Source: Actinokineospora sp. NBRC 105648 (GTDB taxonomy: Bacteria > Actinomycetota > Actinomycetes > Mycobacteriales > Pseudonocardiaceae). Taken from it: a stretch of 64,000 nucleotides of DNA. Under the pieces are notes generated by a model. It had not been told where the DNA came from, made no database searches, and saw only the letters and a program-made list of their open reading frames with translations. The DNA is taken from NCBI RefSeq assembly GCF_030269645.1, contig NZ_BSTR01000017.1, positions 62,001 through 126,000 on the forward strand, read 5' to 3'. This document shows positions 35,951 through 43,947 of this stretch, in pieces (the first letter of the stretch is position 1; each line of letters starts with the position of its first letter). Position numbers and translations under genes: made by a program.

Positions 35951-37108
35951 ATGGTTGACGACACGTCCCGCTGGGGTTTCGAGACCCGGGCCATCCACGC
36001 TGGCCAAGCGCCCGACCCGCGCACCGGGTCGGTGATCGTCCCGATCTACGCCACGTCCACCTTCGCCCAAGACGGCGTGGGTGGCGTGCGGGACGGCGGC
36101 TACGAGTACTCCCGCACCGCGAACCCGACACGCACCGCCCTCGAAGAGGCGCTGGCCTCGCTGGAGGGCGGCAAGCACGGCCTGGCGTTCGCCTCCGGCA
36201 TGGCCGCGGCCGACATCGCGCTGCGCTCGATGGCCCGCCCGGGCGACCACGTCATCCTGGGCAGCGACGCCTACGGCGGCACATTCCGCCTGCTCGACAA
36301 GGTCCTGTCCCTGTGGGGCGTCGAGTACACCTCGGTCGACTTGGCCGACACCACCGCCACCCGGGCCGCGGTCCGACCGAACACCAAGGTCATCTGGTCG
36401 GAGACGCCGACCAACCCGCTGCTCGGCATCGCCGACATCGCCGCACTGGCCACCATCGCCGCCGACGCGGGCGCGAAGCTGGTCATCGACAACACCTTCG
36501 CCACCCCGTACCTGCAGTCCCCACTGGGCCTGGGCGCGGACGTGGTGCTGCACTCCACCACCAAGTACCTAGGCGGCCACTCCGACGTCGTCGGCGGCGC
36601 ACTGGTCACTTCGGATGACGAACTCCAGGACAAGTTCTCCTTCCTGCGCAACGCCGTAGGCGCCGTCCCAAGCCCCTTCGACTCCTGGCTCGTCCTGCGC
36701 GGCGCCAAGACCCTGGCCCTGCGCATGGAACGACACAGCGACAACGCCGAGCGCGTCGTCGAGGCACTGCAGAGCCACCAGAAGGTCACCAAGGTCTACT
36801 ACCCCGGCCTCACCGACCACGCCGGCCACGAGATCGCCGCAAAGCAAATGCGCCGCTTCGGCGGCATGGTCTCCTTCTCGGTCACCGGCGGCGAACAAGC
36901 CGCCCTCGACATCGCGGCCCGCACCAGGCTGTTCATCCTGGGCGAGTCCCTCGGCGGCATCGAGTCCCTGATCGAACACCCGGGCAAGATGACCCACGCC
37001 AGCACCACGGGCTCCCCACTGCAGGTGGCAGGCGACATCCTGCGCCTCTCGGTGGGCATCGAGGACAGCACGGACCTCGTCCGAGACCTGCTGGACGCAC
37101 TGAACTGA
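35951..37108 (+). CDS. metB: Cystathionine gamma-synthase (or gamma-lyase)
   Basis: A 385-residue enzyme of the Cys/Met metabolism PLP family. The Schiff-base lysine is K205 ([12 protein letters not shown]), and [11 protein letters not shown] (51-61) and [13 protein letters not shown] (C-terminal) are family signatures. It couples O-acyl-homoserine with cysteine to make cystathionine, but gamma-lyase activity cannot be excluded by sequence. With cbs nearby, both directions of transsulfuration may be run from this locus. ATG 35951 is preferred over upstream in-frame starts because homology to the family begins there. Confidence 0.93.
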   Translation: MVDDTSRWGFETRAIHAGQAPDPRTGSVIVPIYATSTFAQDGVGGVRDGGYEYSRTANPTRTALEEALASLEGGKHGLAFASGMAAADIALRSMARPGDHVILGSDAYGGTFRLLDKVLSLWGVEYTSVDLADTTATRAAVRPNTKVIWSETPTNPLLGIADIAALATIAADAGAKLVIDNTFATPYLQSPLGLGADVVLHSTTKYLGGHSDVVGGALVTSDDELQDKFSFLRNAVGAVPSPFDSWLVLRGAKTLALRMERHSDNAERVVEALQSHQKVTKVYYPGLTDHAGHEIAAKQMRRFGGMVSFSVTGGEQAALDIAARTRLFILGESLGGIESLIEHPGKMTHASTTGSPLQVAGDILRLSVGIEDSTDLVRDLLDALN

Positions 37109-37129
37109 TTACGGCAAAGCCAAACGAAA

Positions 37130-37158
37130 GCCCCCGACCCGGCCACCGGTTCGGGGGC
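37130..37158 (+). terminator. Terminator of the gamma-synthase gene
   Basis: GCCCCCGA (37130-37137) pairs with TCGGGGGC (37151-37158), the loop can pair further (CCGG/CCGG), and CTTCTTTT follows. Confidence 0.85.
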
Positions 37159-37203
37159 CTTCTTTTAGATCCGTACGCGCAGACTCCACGGATCCGCCCA
37201 CGA

Positions 37204-37319
37204 CCTTGACCCAACCGCAGCGGAAATGCCGACACCGTTGGAACGCAAGAGAATTCCGCCCTCCAGCAAACCGCAGCGGATAGGCCGACCCCGCTGGTAC
37301 CGCCGGCCCCGCTACGGAT
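37204..37319 (+). repeat. Two hairpin units preceding element copy B
   Basis: AACCGCAGCGG occurs at 37213 and 37269, a period of 56 bases. Each unit forms the small palindrome CCGC-A-GCGG inside a wider CCAGC-to-GCTGG pairing. The second unit leads into CGCTACGGAT and the 140-bp element. Confidence 0.8.
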
Positions 37320-37459
37320 GCTCGATCTAGTGGACTCGCTTCGTGTGGGGGGAGAGCACCGCTAAACTTGCCGGTGGTGGGGAATGCCCTTCACCCGCCC
37401 TTTTTTCGCCACCGCGGTGCTCTAGGGGCCCCACGCGAAGCGAGTTCACTAGATCGAGC
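37320..37459 (+). repeat. Hairpin element, copy B
   Basis: A 140-bp element, nearly identical to copy A in reverse orientation. Outer stem: GCTCGATCTAGTG... paired with ...CACTAGATCGAGC; inner stem: GAGCACCGC with GCGGTGCTC. Conserved CGCTAAACTTG and TTTTTT tract inside. Downstream flank CCCGCACTTACCCGGGCAAC matches copy A, and a CAACGAAGACGGC string follows twice. Confidence 0.9.
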
Positions 37460-37499
37460 CCCCGCACTTACCCGGGCAACCCAGGGCCGCAAAACCCCC

Positions 37500-37600
37500 A
37501 GGCCGAGCCCACCCTCGCGACCCGAGCAACGAAGACGGCAACCTCACGACGCTCGTCCTAGATCCAGCCCACCCTCGCGACCCAAGCAACGAAGACGGCC
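37500..37600 (+). repeat. 62-bp direct repeat in the element B flank
   Basis: The string CCCACCCTCGCGACCC(G/A)AGC, then AACGAAGACGGC, occurs near 37507 and again near 37569. The second half is shared with the flank of copy A. Confidence 0.75.
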
Positions 37601-37706
37601 ACGCAGCAGCACCAGAGGCGCAGGCCCCCCCATCCGGACCTATCCCACGCCCCAACAACCACCCTACCGTCGGATGATCCACCCACCAGACGATCGGAGA
37701 CCCCTC

Positions 37707-37961
37707 GTGCCCCGTCGCTCCATCGCCGCCGCGTTCGTGACCGGTGTCCTGGCCGTGCTCCTGTTGCCCGGCACCGCGAACGCCACCCAGAGCATCATCT
37801 TCACCAAGGTCGGCCCGTTCCAGACCAACGAGGCCTGCGTGTACTCCAAGAACCGCGACATCATCGAGGGCCAGTACCTGATCTACCCCGGTCTGGGCGC
37901 CGACTGCGACCACGAGGCGAGCGGCTACTACTACCACAGCGGCGAGTGGCAGAACGGCTGA
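37707..37961 (+). CDS. Small secreted protein
   Basis: An 84-residue protein with a clear signal peptide (residues 1-26, cleavage after ANA) and a mature part of about 58 residues with two Cys (ACVYSK and ADCDHE) that may form a disulfide, and an aromatic-rich end (YYYHSGEW). No family was recognised. GTG start at 37707, CGGAGA upstream. It lies between element B and a bidirectional hairpin. Confidence 0.75.
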   Translation: MPRRSIAAAFVTGVLAVLLLPGTANATQSIIFTKVGPFQTNEACVYSKNRDIIEGQYLIYPGLGADCDHEASGYYYHSGEWQNG

Positions 37962-37977
37962 CCGCCACCCGGCTGCC

Positions 37978-38002
37978 GGGGTGCGCTGACTCAGCGCACC
38001 CC
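37978..38002. terminator. Bidirectional terminator between convergent genes
   Basis: GGGGTGCGC (37978-37986), 7-base loop, GCGCACCCC (37994-38002): a perfect 9-bp stem that can extend to 12 bp. It serves the small secreted gene on the plus strand and the lyase on the minus strand. Confidence 0.75.
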
Positions 38003-38012
38003 GCGCGCCAGG

Positions 38013-40826
38013 TCAGCTGACGACCTCCAGCACTGGCCGGTTCGCCCCCGCCTCCCGTTGGTCCAGGGTCACCCCGAACGCGCCGCCGGACAGGCCGAGG
38101 GACACCGTGCCGTGGTTCGCCCGCACGAACGACGTCACGTCCAGCCCGATCCAGTCGGCGCGCGCGCTGATCCGGCCGGTCGCCAGCGGGGCGCCGAGCG
38201 TGGGCTGGTTGTTCCAGGTCACTCCGGTCTCGGTCCACGCCCCGGTCGCCCCGTGCGCCGTCACGGTGGAGTGCGTGCTCTCGCTGTCCGTTACCCGGCC
38301 GTGCACCCACAGCACGGCGCGCTTGGGCACCGTGGCCAAGCCCAGGTCGAACCGCAGGAACGACCGACGCGCGTAACCCACCGCCGCGGTCTTGACCACC
38401 AGCGCGGCGGTCGCGAAGTTCTGGTCGGCGTAGCTGCCGTCGCGCACGTAAGCGTCCTCGACCGGGCTGAAGGTGGAGGCGGTGCCCGTGGACACCGCCG
38501 ATCCCGTGCCGAGTCGCACGATCCGGGTCGCGCCGAGGGTTCCGCCGACCTCGACCAAGAGCTTGGTGGTGGGGGAGGTCTGCAACACGGTCACCCCAGG
38601 GTCGGCCGTGGCCGTCGCGAAACCATTGTCCGACAACGTGACGGTCACCGTGGTCGCTAGCCGGGTCGGGTCGGCGACAGCCACGCTCAGCACGGCACCG
38701 TCCTGCCGGACCAGCACCGAGCACGGGCCGTCCGCACTGATTGTTCCGCACGTGCCCGCCGCGAAGAAGTTCGCCGCGCGTACCGTCCCCGCCGAGATCC
38801 CCTGCGTGGTCGCGGTGTTCGCCACCACGGTCACGCCGGGGGACGCGCTGCGGGCGGCGGTGGTCGCGTCCGTGGCGCCAGGCAGCAGTAGGTACGCGTA
38901 GGAGGCGTTCACCGGGTTCGTGCCGTGGTCGTGCCACAACGTGAGGTAGCGCCGGGTGATCGCGTCGGCCGGGCCGTCGGTGTCGATGGTGGCCCACGAG
39001 CCGGTGCGGGCGGCCCGGGCCGCGGTCACGGTCGCGCCGCCGAGGAACACGTACCCGCCGAACCCGGCGATCGCCGCCCACTGCGCGCCGGTGAACTTCT
39101 TCGACCACCCGAGCGTGCCCGGCTGGGTCGCGCCGTCGACGACCAGGGCGTTCGTGCCCGCCGCACCGAGGTTGCGGTTGTCCACAATGGAATCAACAGA
39201 AGCGCCGTCGGTCGCGGTGATACCCGCGCCCAGGCACACTACCGCGTCATCGAGGCAGAACCACGACTTGCGGCCGGTCAGCGTCGACTGCAGGCCGGTG
39301 ACGTGCTGGCCGATCGCCGACGCCACGCCGTCGGACGCCCCGCCCGCCCAGGTGTTGGTCGGCATCGTGGCGTTCCACTCGCCGCCCGCCGCGTCCGCCA
39401 GCGGCTTGCGGGACGCGGTCACTCCTGGCAGCCGGTAGGGGTCCACAGTGGGCCAGAACGCGTCCGAGTACTGGTCGGCGCCGTAGTCCTGGCCCCACCA
39501 GTACGTCATCCCGCTGCCGGTGTGCCAGCCGCGCAGGTTCTCGCCGTTGCCGGTCTCGTAGAACGTCGTGCGGTTCGAGTGCATCGACACCGCGAAGGTC
39601 CACAGTGGACGACGATGCACGGCGCGGTCCATCGCCGCGAACACCCGGCTCGAGGTCGGGTGCGCCGCGGCGGGCACGCTCCCGTCGGCCAGCAGCGCGC
39701 GCCCCCGGGCGAGATCCGGGACCAGTAGGTGGTCCTCGTAGGGCGAGTAGGTGTCGCGGGTGATCCAGCCCTTCGCCAACCCCCGCCAGCGGTTCGACTC
39801 GGTCGGCGAGGCCAGCCCGGTCGAGGCCAGGAGCAGCACCGCGGCGATGACCGCGTGCCCACGCCGGTGGTCGCTCTGGTCGGACCGGGCGATCCCCCGG
39901 CCGGACACCCCGTCGACGATCAGTCCATTGTGGATGAGCGGCGCGAACGCCGAGTCCACCGAGTCGAACAGCGCCTGCCGGTTCGGGTCCGTCACCGCCC
40001 AGGTCGACCCGGCGAGCAGGTGCAGCACCCGGGAGAGCCCGCCGAGCAGCACCACGCCGTACCCGCCCGCGTAGGGCACCGAGTCGTGCTGGACGAACGA
40101 ACCGTCGGAGTACAGGCCGTCCCCGGACAGCACCGGCGGGAACACCGGCGACAGCGCGTCACGGGCCGCGGCGATCTTGGCCGCGTCCTCGCCGAGCACC
40201 CCGCGCAACGCGACCACCTGGCACAGGTCGACCCGGTTCGCGCCGGTGCTCGTGTCTGTGTACGCCGAGAGCCGTGAGACCGGTACGTGGTAGTCCACGG
40301 CGGCGAGGTGGTCGGTGAGCTGCGTGCCGGGCAGCGCCACCAGGAAGCAGGTGTCCAGCAACTTCTGCGGGGCGCCGATCTGCCAGTCCCACCAGTTCCC
40401 GTAGGGGCTTCTCGTGGCGCTGTAAGCATTGTTCTGCATCCACTCCAGCCCGTCCAGGACCGCGGTGGACATGACCGGTGAGTTGGTGTGGCCGGTGCCG
40501 GGCTGGGCGTAGGCCAGCGCCATCGTGCGCAACCGGGCGTAGGAGCTGGTGACGTTGGCCGACACGGTGCCGATCGGGTACTCCGGCCAGAGACCCGATC
40601 CCGTGGTGCTCATCGTGCTCTGGTAGTTCAGGGCCGCGTTCCCGGTGGCCACCAACGCGGTGTGGAACGGTTCGGCGGCCGGGTCGTACCCGGTGCCGGT
40701 GAGCAGATCGCGCCACCTCGTGCGCAACGCGTCGTAGGGCGCCGTGGCGAACGCGGGCACGTTCGCGCCCAGCGCCACCGCCACCACCGATCCGGCGAGC
40801 AGGAATCCCCTTCGGGACACACCCAT
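38013..40826 (-). CDS. Family 8 polysaccharide lyase with C-terminal DNRLRE-like domain
   Basis: A 937-residue secreted lyase of the hyaluronate/chondroitin/xanthan lyase family. A twin-arginine signal (SRRGFLLAG) is at the N-terminus. The helical toroid has N197 (GANRVD), H247 (VQHDS) and Y256 (GGYG), with gaps of 50 and 9 residues as in the Asn-His-Tyr triad of pneumococcal hyaluronate lyase. WWDWQIG lies at 145-151. The central part is the family's beta-sandwich. Residues 780-937 (YVRDGSYADQN, FDLG, WNNQP) are a DNRLRE-type carbohydrate- or wall-binding domain. It should degrade an acidic polysaccharide outside the cell; substrate cannot be fixed. Confidence 0.93.
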   Translation of the reverse strand: MGVSRRGFLLAGSVVAVALGANVPAFATAPYDALRTRWRDLLTGTGYDPAAEPFHTALVATGNAALNYQSTMSTTGSGLWPEYPIGTVSANVTSSYARLRTMALAYAQPGTGHTNSPVMSTAVLDGLEWMQNNAYSATRSPYGNWWDWQIGAPQKLLDTCFLVALPGTQLTDHLAAVDYHVPVSRLSAYTDTSTGANRVDLCQVVALRGVLGEDAAKIAAARDALSPVFPPVLSGDGLYSDGSFVQHDSVPYAGGYGVVLLGGLSRVLHLLAGSTWAVTDPNRQALFDSVDSAFAPLIHNGLIVDGVSGRGIARSDQSDHRRGHAVIAAVLLLASTGLASPTESNRWRGLAKGWITRDTYSPYEDHLLVPDLARGRALLADGSVPAAAHPTSSRVFAAMDRAVHRRPLWTFAVSMHSNRTTFYETGNGENLRGWHTGSGMTYWWGQDYGADQYSDAFWPTVDPYRLPGVTASRKPLADAAGGEWNATMPTNTWAGGASDGVASAIGQHVTGLQSTLTGRKSWFCLDDAVVCLGAGITATDGASVDSIVDNRNLGAAGTNALVVDGATQPGTLGWSKKFTGAQWAAIAGFGGYVFLGGATVTAARAARTGSWATIDTDGPADAITRRYLTLWHDHGTNPVNASYAYLLLPGATDATTAARSASPGVTVVANTATTQGISAGTVRAANFFAAGTCGTISADGPCSVLVRQDGAVLSVAVADPTRLATTVTVTLSDNGFATATADPGVTVLQTSPTTKLLVEVGGTLGATRIVRLGTGSAVSTGTASTFSPVEDAYVRDGSYADQNFATAALVVKTAAVGYARRSFLRFDLGLATVPKRAVLWVHGRVTDSESTHSTVTAHGATGAWTETGVTWNNQPTLGAPLATGRISARADWIGLDVTSFVRANHGTVSLGLSGGAFGVTLDQREAGANRPVLEVVS

Positions 40827-41071
40827 GTCATCAACCTCTCGTCCGCACCGTCCGCGCAGGCGCGCGACTTGGTGAAGATCACCGATGACTGAACGCCCCC
40901 GACCGCGCCTTGGTTGCTCGGGGAGACGAGATCGTTCCGGCCATCCGGTCTAGACCTCCGGGTAACCCGCCTTGGCTGTGTGCGCGTGAGCCTGCGTTCA
41001 GTGTGACTCGGCCGACCAGACTCGGACGCCCCGCCGTCGCGGCGGTAGTGTCGGTTGGGGGTGTCCGAATC

Positions 41072-42019
41072 ATGAAGATCGTGTTGCCCGGTGGGACCGG
41101 GAACGTGGGTGGTTTCCTCAGCCGGTCGCTGGCCGCGGCCGGGCACGAGGTCGTGGTGCTGACCAGGCGGGCCGGGGTCGACCTCGGTGCCGGGGTGCGC
41201 TCGGTGCGCTGGGACGGGCGCTCGCTCGGGCCGTGGGCGCACGAGCTCGACGGGTGCGCCGCGGTGGTCAACCTGGCCGGGCGCAGCGTCAGCTGCCGCT
41301 ACACCGAGGCGAACCTGCGCGAGATGATGGCGTCGCGAGTGGACTCCGCGCGGGTGGTCGGCGAGGCGATCGCCGCGGCCTCGGCACCGCCGCGGGTGTG
41401 GTTGCAGATGAGCACCGCGACGATCTACGCCCACCGGCACGACGCGGCCAACGACGAGGCGACCGGCGTCATCGGTGGCACCGAGCCGGGGGTGCCGGGG
41501 TACTGGGCGTTCAGCGTCGAGATCGCCAAGCAGTGGGAGCTCGCCCAGGAGCGGGCGTCGACACCCGCGACGCGCAAGGTGGCGCTGCGGACGGCCATGG
41601 TGATGAGCCCGGACCGGGGGAGTGTCTTCGACGTCCTGTCCTGGATGGCCCGGCTCGGCCTCGGCGGCCCGGTGGCGGGCGGGCGGCAGTACGTGTCCTG
41701 GATCCACGACCGCGACTTCCTCCGCGCGGTCGAGTTCCTGCTCGCCAGGGACGACCTGGCCGGCCCGGTCAACCTGGCGGCGCCAGACCCGGTCCCCCAG
41801 CGCGAGTTCGCCCGCACCCTGCGCCGGGCGTGGCGGAGACCGGTCGGCCTGCTGGCGACGAAGTGGATGGCCGAGATCGGCGCGTTCGCCCTGCGGTCCG
41901 ACACCGAACTACTGCTCAAGAGCCGCCGAGTCGTCCCGGGCCGCCTCTCGGACGCCGGTTTCACCTTCGACTTCGCGCGCTGGGAGGACGCTGCCGCCGA
42001 CCTCGTCCAACGGCGTTGA
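41072..42019 (+). CDS. TIGR01777-type NAD(P)-dependent epimerase
   Basis: A 315-residue extended short-chain dehydrogenase. The N-terminal nucleotide-binding motif GGTGNVGG lies at residues 7-14. VVNLAGRSVSCRYTEAN is typical of the TIGR01777 family, and a C-terminal DUF1731 helical domain (LSDAGFTFDF) follows. The usual YxxxK is replaced by FSVEIAKQWE, as in many family members. The substrate is unknown. ATG 41072. Divergent from the lyase. Confidence 0.9.
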   Translation: MKIVLPGGTGNVGGFLSRSLAAAGHEVVVLTRRAGVDLGAGVRSVRWDGRSLGPWAHELDGCAAVVNLAGRSVSCRYTEANLREMMASRVDSARVVGEAIAAASAPPRVWLQMSTATIYAHRHDAANDEATGVIGGTEPGVPGYWAFSVEIAKQWELAQERASTPATRKVALRTAMVMSPDRGSVFDVLSWMARLGLGGPVAGGRQYVSWIHDRDFLRAVEFLLARDDLAGPVNLAAPDPVPQREFARTLRRAWRRPVGLLATKWMAEIGAFALRSDTELLLKSRRVVPGRLSDAGFTFDFARWEDAAADLVQRR

Positions 42020-42035
42020 CGCCCTGCTGCGGGGA

Positions 42036-43016
42036 TCAGAAAACGGCGAGCAACGGCGGCAGCGCCGCGAGGACCAGGATGGCCGCCACGTTCGCGCGGC
42101 GGTACTGGGCGAGCAGGGCAACGAACTCGCGCAGGAACGCACTCGGCACGAAGTACGACGCCGTCCGGGCTCCGACGACGTGGACCCGCAACCGCAGCTG
42201 TCGAGCGAGCACCGCTGTTCGGAACACGTGGTAGTTGTTGGTGACGGCCAGGATGGTGCCCGCGCGCCCGTGCTCGGCCAGCAGCTCCATGCTGTAGCGC
42301 AGGTTCTGCTCGGTGGTCGCCGCCTTGCCCTCCAACAGGATCCGCTCCGCGGGCACCCCGTTCGCGCGCAGGTAGGTGCCCATCGCCTCGGCCTCGGAGA
42401 CCTGCTCGTCGGACCCCTGCCCACCAGAGACCACCAACACCGGATCAGTCTCGGCCGCGTGCGCACGGCACTCCACGGCCCGATCGAGCCGATTCGCCAA
42501 CAGCGGCGGCACACTGTCACCGTCAAGGCCCGCGCCGAGCACGATGATCGCGTCCGCCTGCCTGCCGCGCCCGAGCCTGCCGTAGAGCACCGAATACACG
42601 AGCAGCGCGGCGAACAGGAACGCGAGATACCCCGCCACCAGCACCAACGACGTCACTCCGACAGCCAACCACCGCGGCCCACCAAACCCGATGGTCGCTG
42701 CGGTCACCCCGAACAGGCCGAGCATCGCCAGACCCGCGAGCAGGGACAGGAGGTTCCCGAGCGTGTGCCCCTCCCTACGCCACATCACGACACCGTTGGC
42801 GACCAACGCCCAGGGCAACACCAGCCCAACCAACACCCCGACCACCACCGCGCTGTCCCGCAGCCAAGGGACACCCGAGAGCGAGTCCAGCAACCACAGC
42901 CCACCGAACACCACGGCAAGGCCCAGCCACACGGCGTTACCGAGCCGCCTCGGCTCCCGGTAGACCCGATAGACGAAGATCACTGCCGCCACCAGGGCGA
43001 GCAACGCGAAAGCCAT
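42036..43016 (-). CDS. YdcF/DUF218 membrane protein
   Basis: A 326-residue protein with about five N-terminal transmembrane helices (1-150), followed by a DUF218/YdcF domain (IIVLGAGLDGDSVPPLLANRLDRA; VVSGGQGSDEQVSEAEAMGTYL; TEQNLRYSMELL; TNNYHVFRT). A final hydrophobic helix lies at about 305-322. YdcF-like proteins are envelope proteins suspected of a nucleotide- or S-adenosylmethionine-binding role. The gene runs towards the epimerase. Upstream is the repeat cluster with elements C and D. Confidence 0.92.
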   Translation of the reverse strand: MAFALLALVAAVIFVYRVYREPRRLGNAVWLGLAVVFGGLWLLDSLSGVPWLRDSAVVVGVLVGLVLPWALVANGVVMWRREGHTLGNLLSLLAGLAMLGLFGVTAATIGFGGPRWLAVGVTSLVLVAGYLAFLFAALLVYSVLYGRLGRGRQADAIIVLGAGLDGDSVPPLLANRLDRAVECRAHAAETDPVLVVSGGQGSDEQVSEAEAMGTYLRANGVPAERILLEGKAATTEQNLRYSMELLAEHGRAGTILAVTNNYHVFRTAVLARQLRLRVHVVGARTASYFVPSAFLREFVALLAQYRRANVAAILVLAALPPLLAVF

Positions 43017-43199
43017 GGTCCTCCGTCACCCCGATACCACCCCACCGCCACTCGAAGCCAGGGATGGCTTGAAACCGCGACGGTAGCACCGCACCAGCGA
43101 GCACGGACCACAGGCAAGTTCCCCGCCAACTGTCCCTTCCAAACCTAGTCGCGACACTGCACGGCTCGCTGGTAGGCAACAGGATCCCTACCTCGCCCG

Positions 43200-43458
43200 G
43201 TGAGCAAGGGAATCCAGCCCCGCTAATACCCAGCGGAATCCCGACCCCACTGGTACCACAGCAGATAGGCTGACCCCGCCGCACGCGACAGGGTCCTGTC
43301 CCCCAGCAAACCGCAGCGGTGAGGCCGACCCGCTGGCACCCGACAGGGTCCCGTCCCCAGTAAACCGCAGCGGATAGGCCGACCCTGCTGGCACCCGAGT
43401 GAATCCTGCCCCCCAGCAAACCGCAGCGGTGAGGCCGACCCCGCTGGAACGCAACGCC
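43200..43458 (+). repeat. Array of about five ~55-bp hairpin units
   Basis: Units with CCCAG(C/T)AAACCGCAGCGG start at 43302, 43356 and 43412 (periods 54 and 56); two earlier, more divergent units lie at about 43213 and 43257. Each contains CCGC-A-GCGG and a wider CAGC/GCTG pairing, then a variable CACCCGACAGGGTCC-like link. The last unit leads through CGCTACGGAT into element C. Confidence 0.8.
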
Positions 43459-43468
43459 CGCTACGGAT

Positions 43469-43607
43469 GCTCGATCTGGTGGACTCGCTTCGTGTGGGGG
43501 GAGAGTGCCGCTAAACTTGCCGTGGGTGGGGATGCCCTTACCCTGCCCTTTTCTCTCCACCGCGGTGCTCTAGGGGCCCCGCACGAAGCGAGTTCACTGG
43601 ATCGAGC
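43469..43607 (+). repeat. Hairpin element, copy C
   Basis: A 139-bp element in the same orientation as copy B. Some outer-stem changes (ATCTGGTG against CACTGGAT) turn pairs into G-T/T-G, which pair only as G-U in RNA. The inner stem GAGTGCCGC/GCGGTGCTC also has G-U-type pairs. The CGCTAAACTTG segment is unchanged. Flanked by the hairpin array on its 5' side. Confidence 0.85.
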
Positions 43608-43709
43608 CCCTCATCTTTTCCTCGGGCAACCCCAGCGATGAGCCGCCGAAGACGGTCGACCGTAGGTCGGTGTGCGGCACACCCCACGAGCTGCCCAAGT
43701 AAGAGCAGG

Positions 43710-43848
43710 GCTCGATTGGCTGGACTGCCTTCGCGCGGGGCCCCTAGGCGACCGCGTGGGGAAAAAGCGTGGGGAGAAGGGCATCCCCACCACTGGTCAA
43801 GTTTAGCGGTCGCCTCCCCCCACACGAAGACAGTCCACCCAATCGAGC
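43710..43848 (-). repeat. Hairpin element, copy D (diverged)
   Basis: A 139-bp element in reverse orientation, 102 bases from copy C. Read on the minus strand, the outer stem is GCTCGATTGGGTGGACTG with CAGTCCAGCCAATCGAGC, and the inner stem is GGCGACCGC with GCGGTCGCC. Both differ from A-C on both sides of the stem in a compensating way, while CGCTAAACTTG and GGGGATGCCCTT are kept. Only a fragment of a hairpin unit (GCTGGTACGCA) is present beside it. Confidence 0.85.
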
Positions 43849-43947
43849 ACAAACGTAACGGGTGCTGCGTACCAGCGGGCTCTTCTTTAAAGAGTGAAAG
43901 ACTTCGGGTCCGCGAGATTTGGGATGTGGCCGTCGGCTTCGAGAAGG

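Larger units (their letters stand above)
43017..43947. other. Gene-free region holding hairpin array and elements C and D
   Basis: About 930 bases without a gene. From left to right: a plain stretch (43017-43199), an array of about five short hairpin units (43200-43458), element C in forward orientation (43469-43607), a shared spacer (43608-43709), element D in reverse orientation (43710-43848), and 100 bases with nothing recognisable. Confidence 0.8.

Noticed and set aside
43200-43458. Possible CRISPR-like array of short repeats
   Set aside because: Links between units are themselves related and not spacer-like, and the same units occur singly at two other loci without an array.
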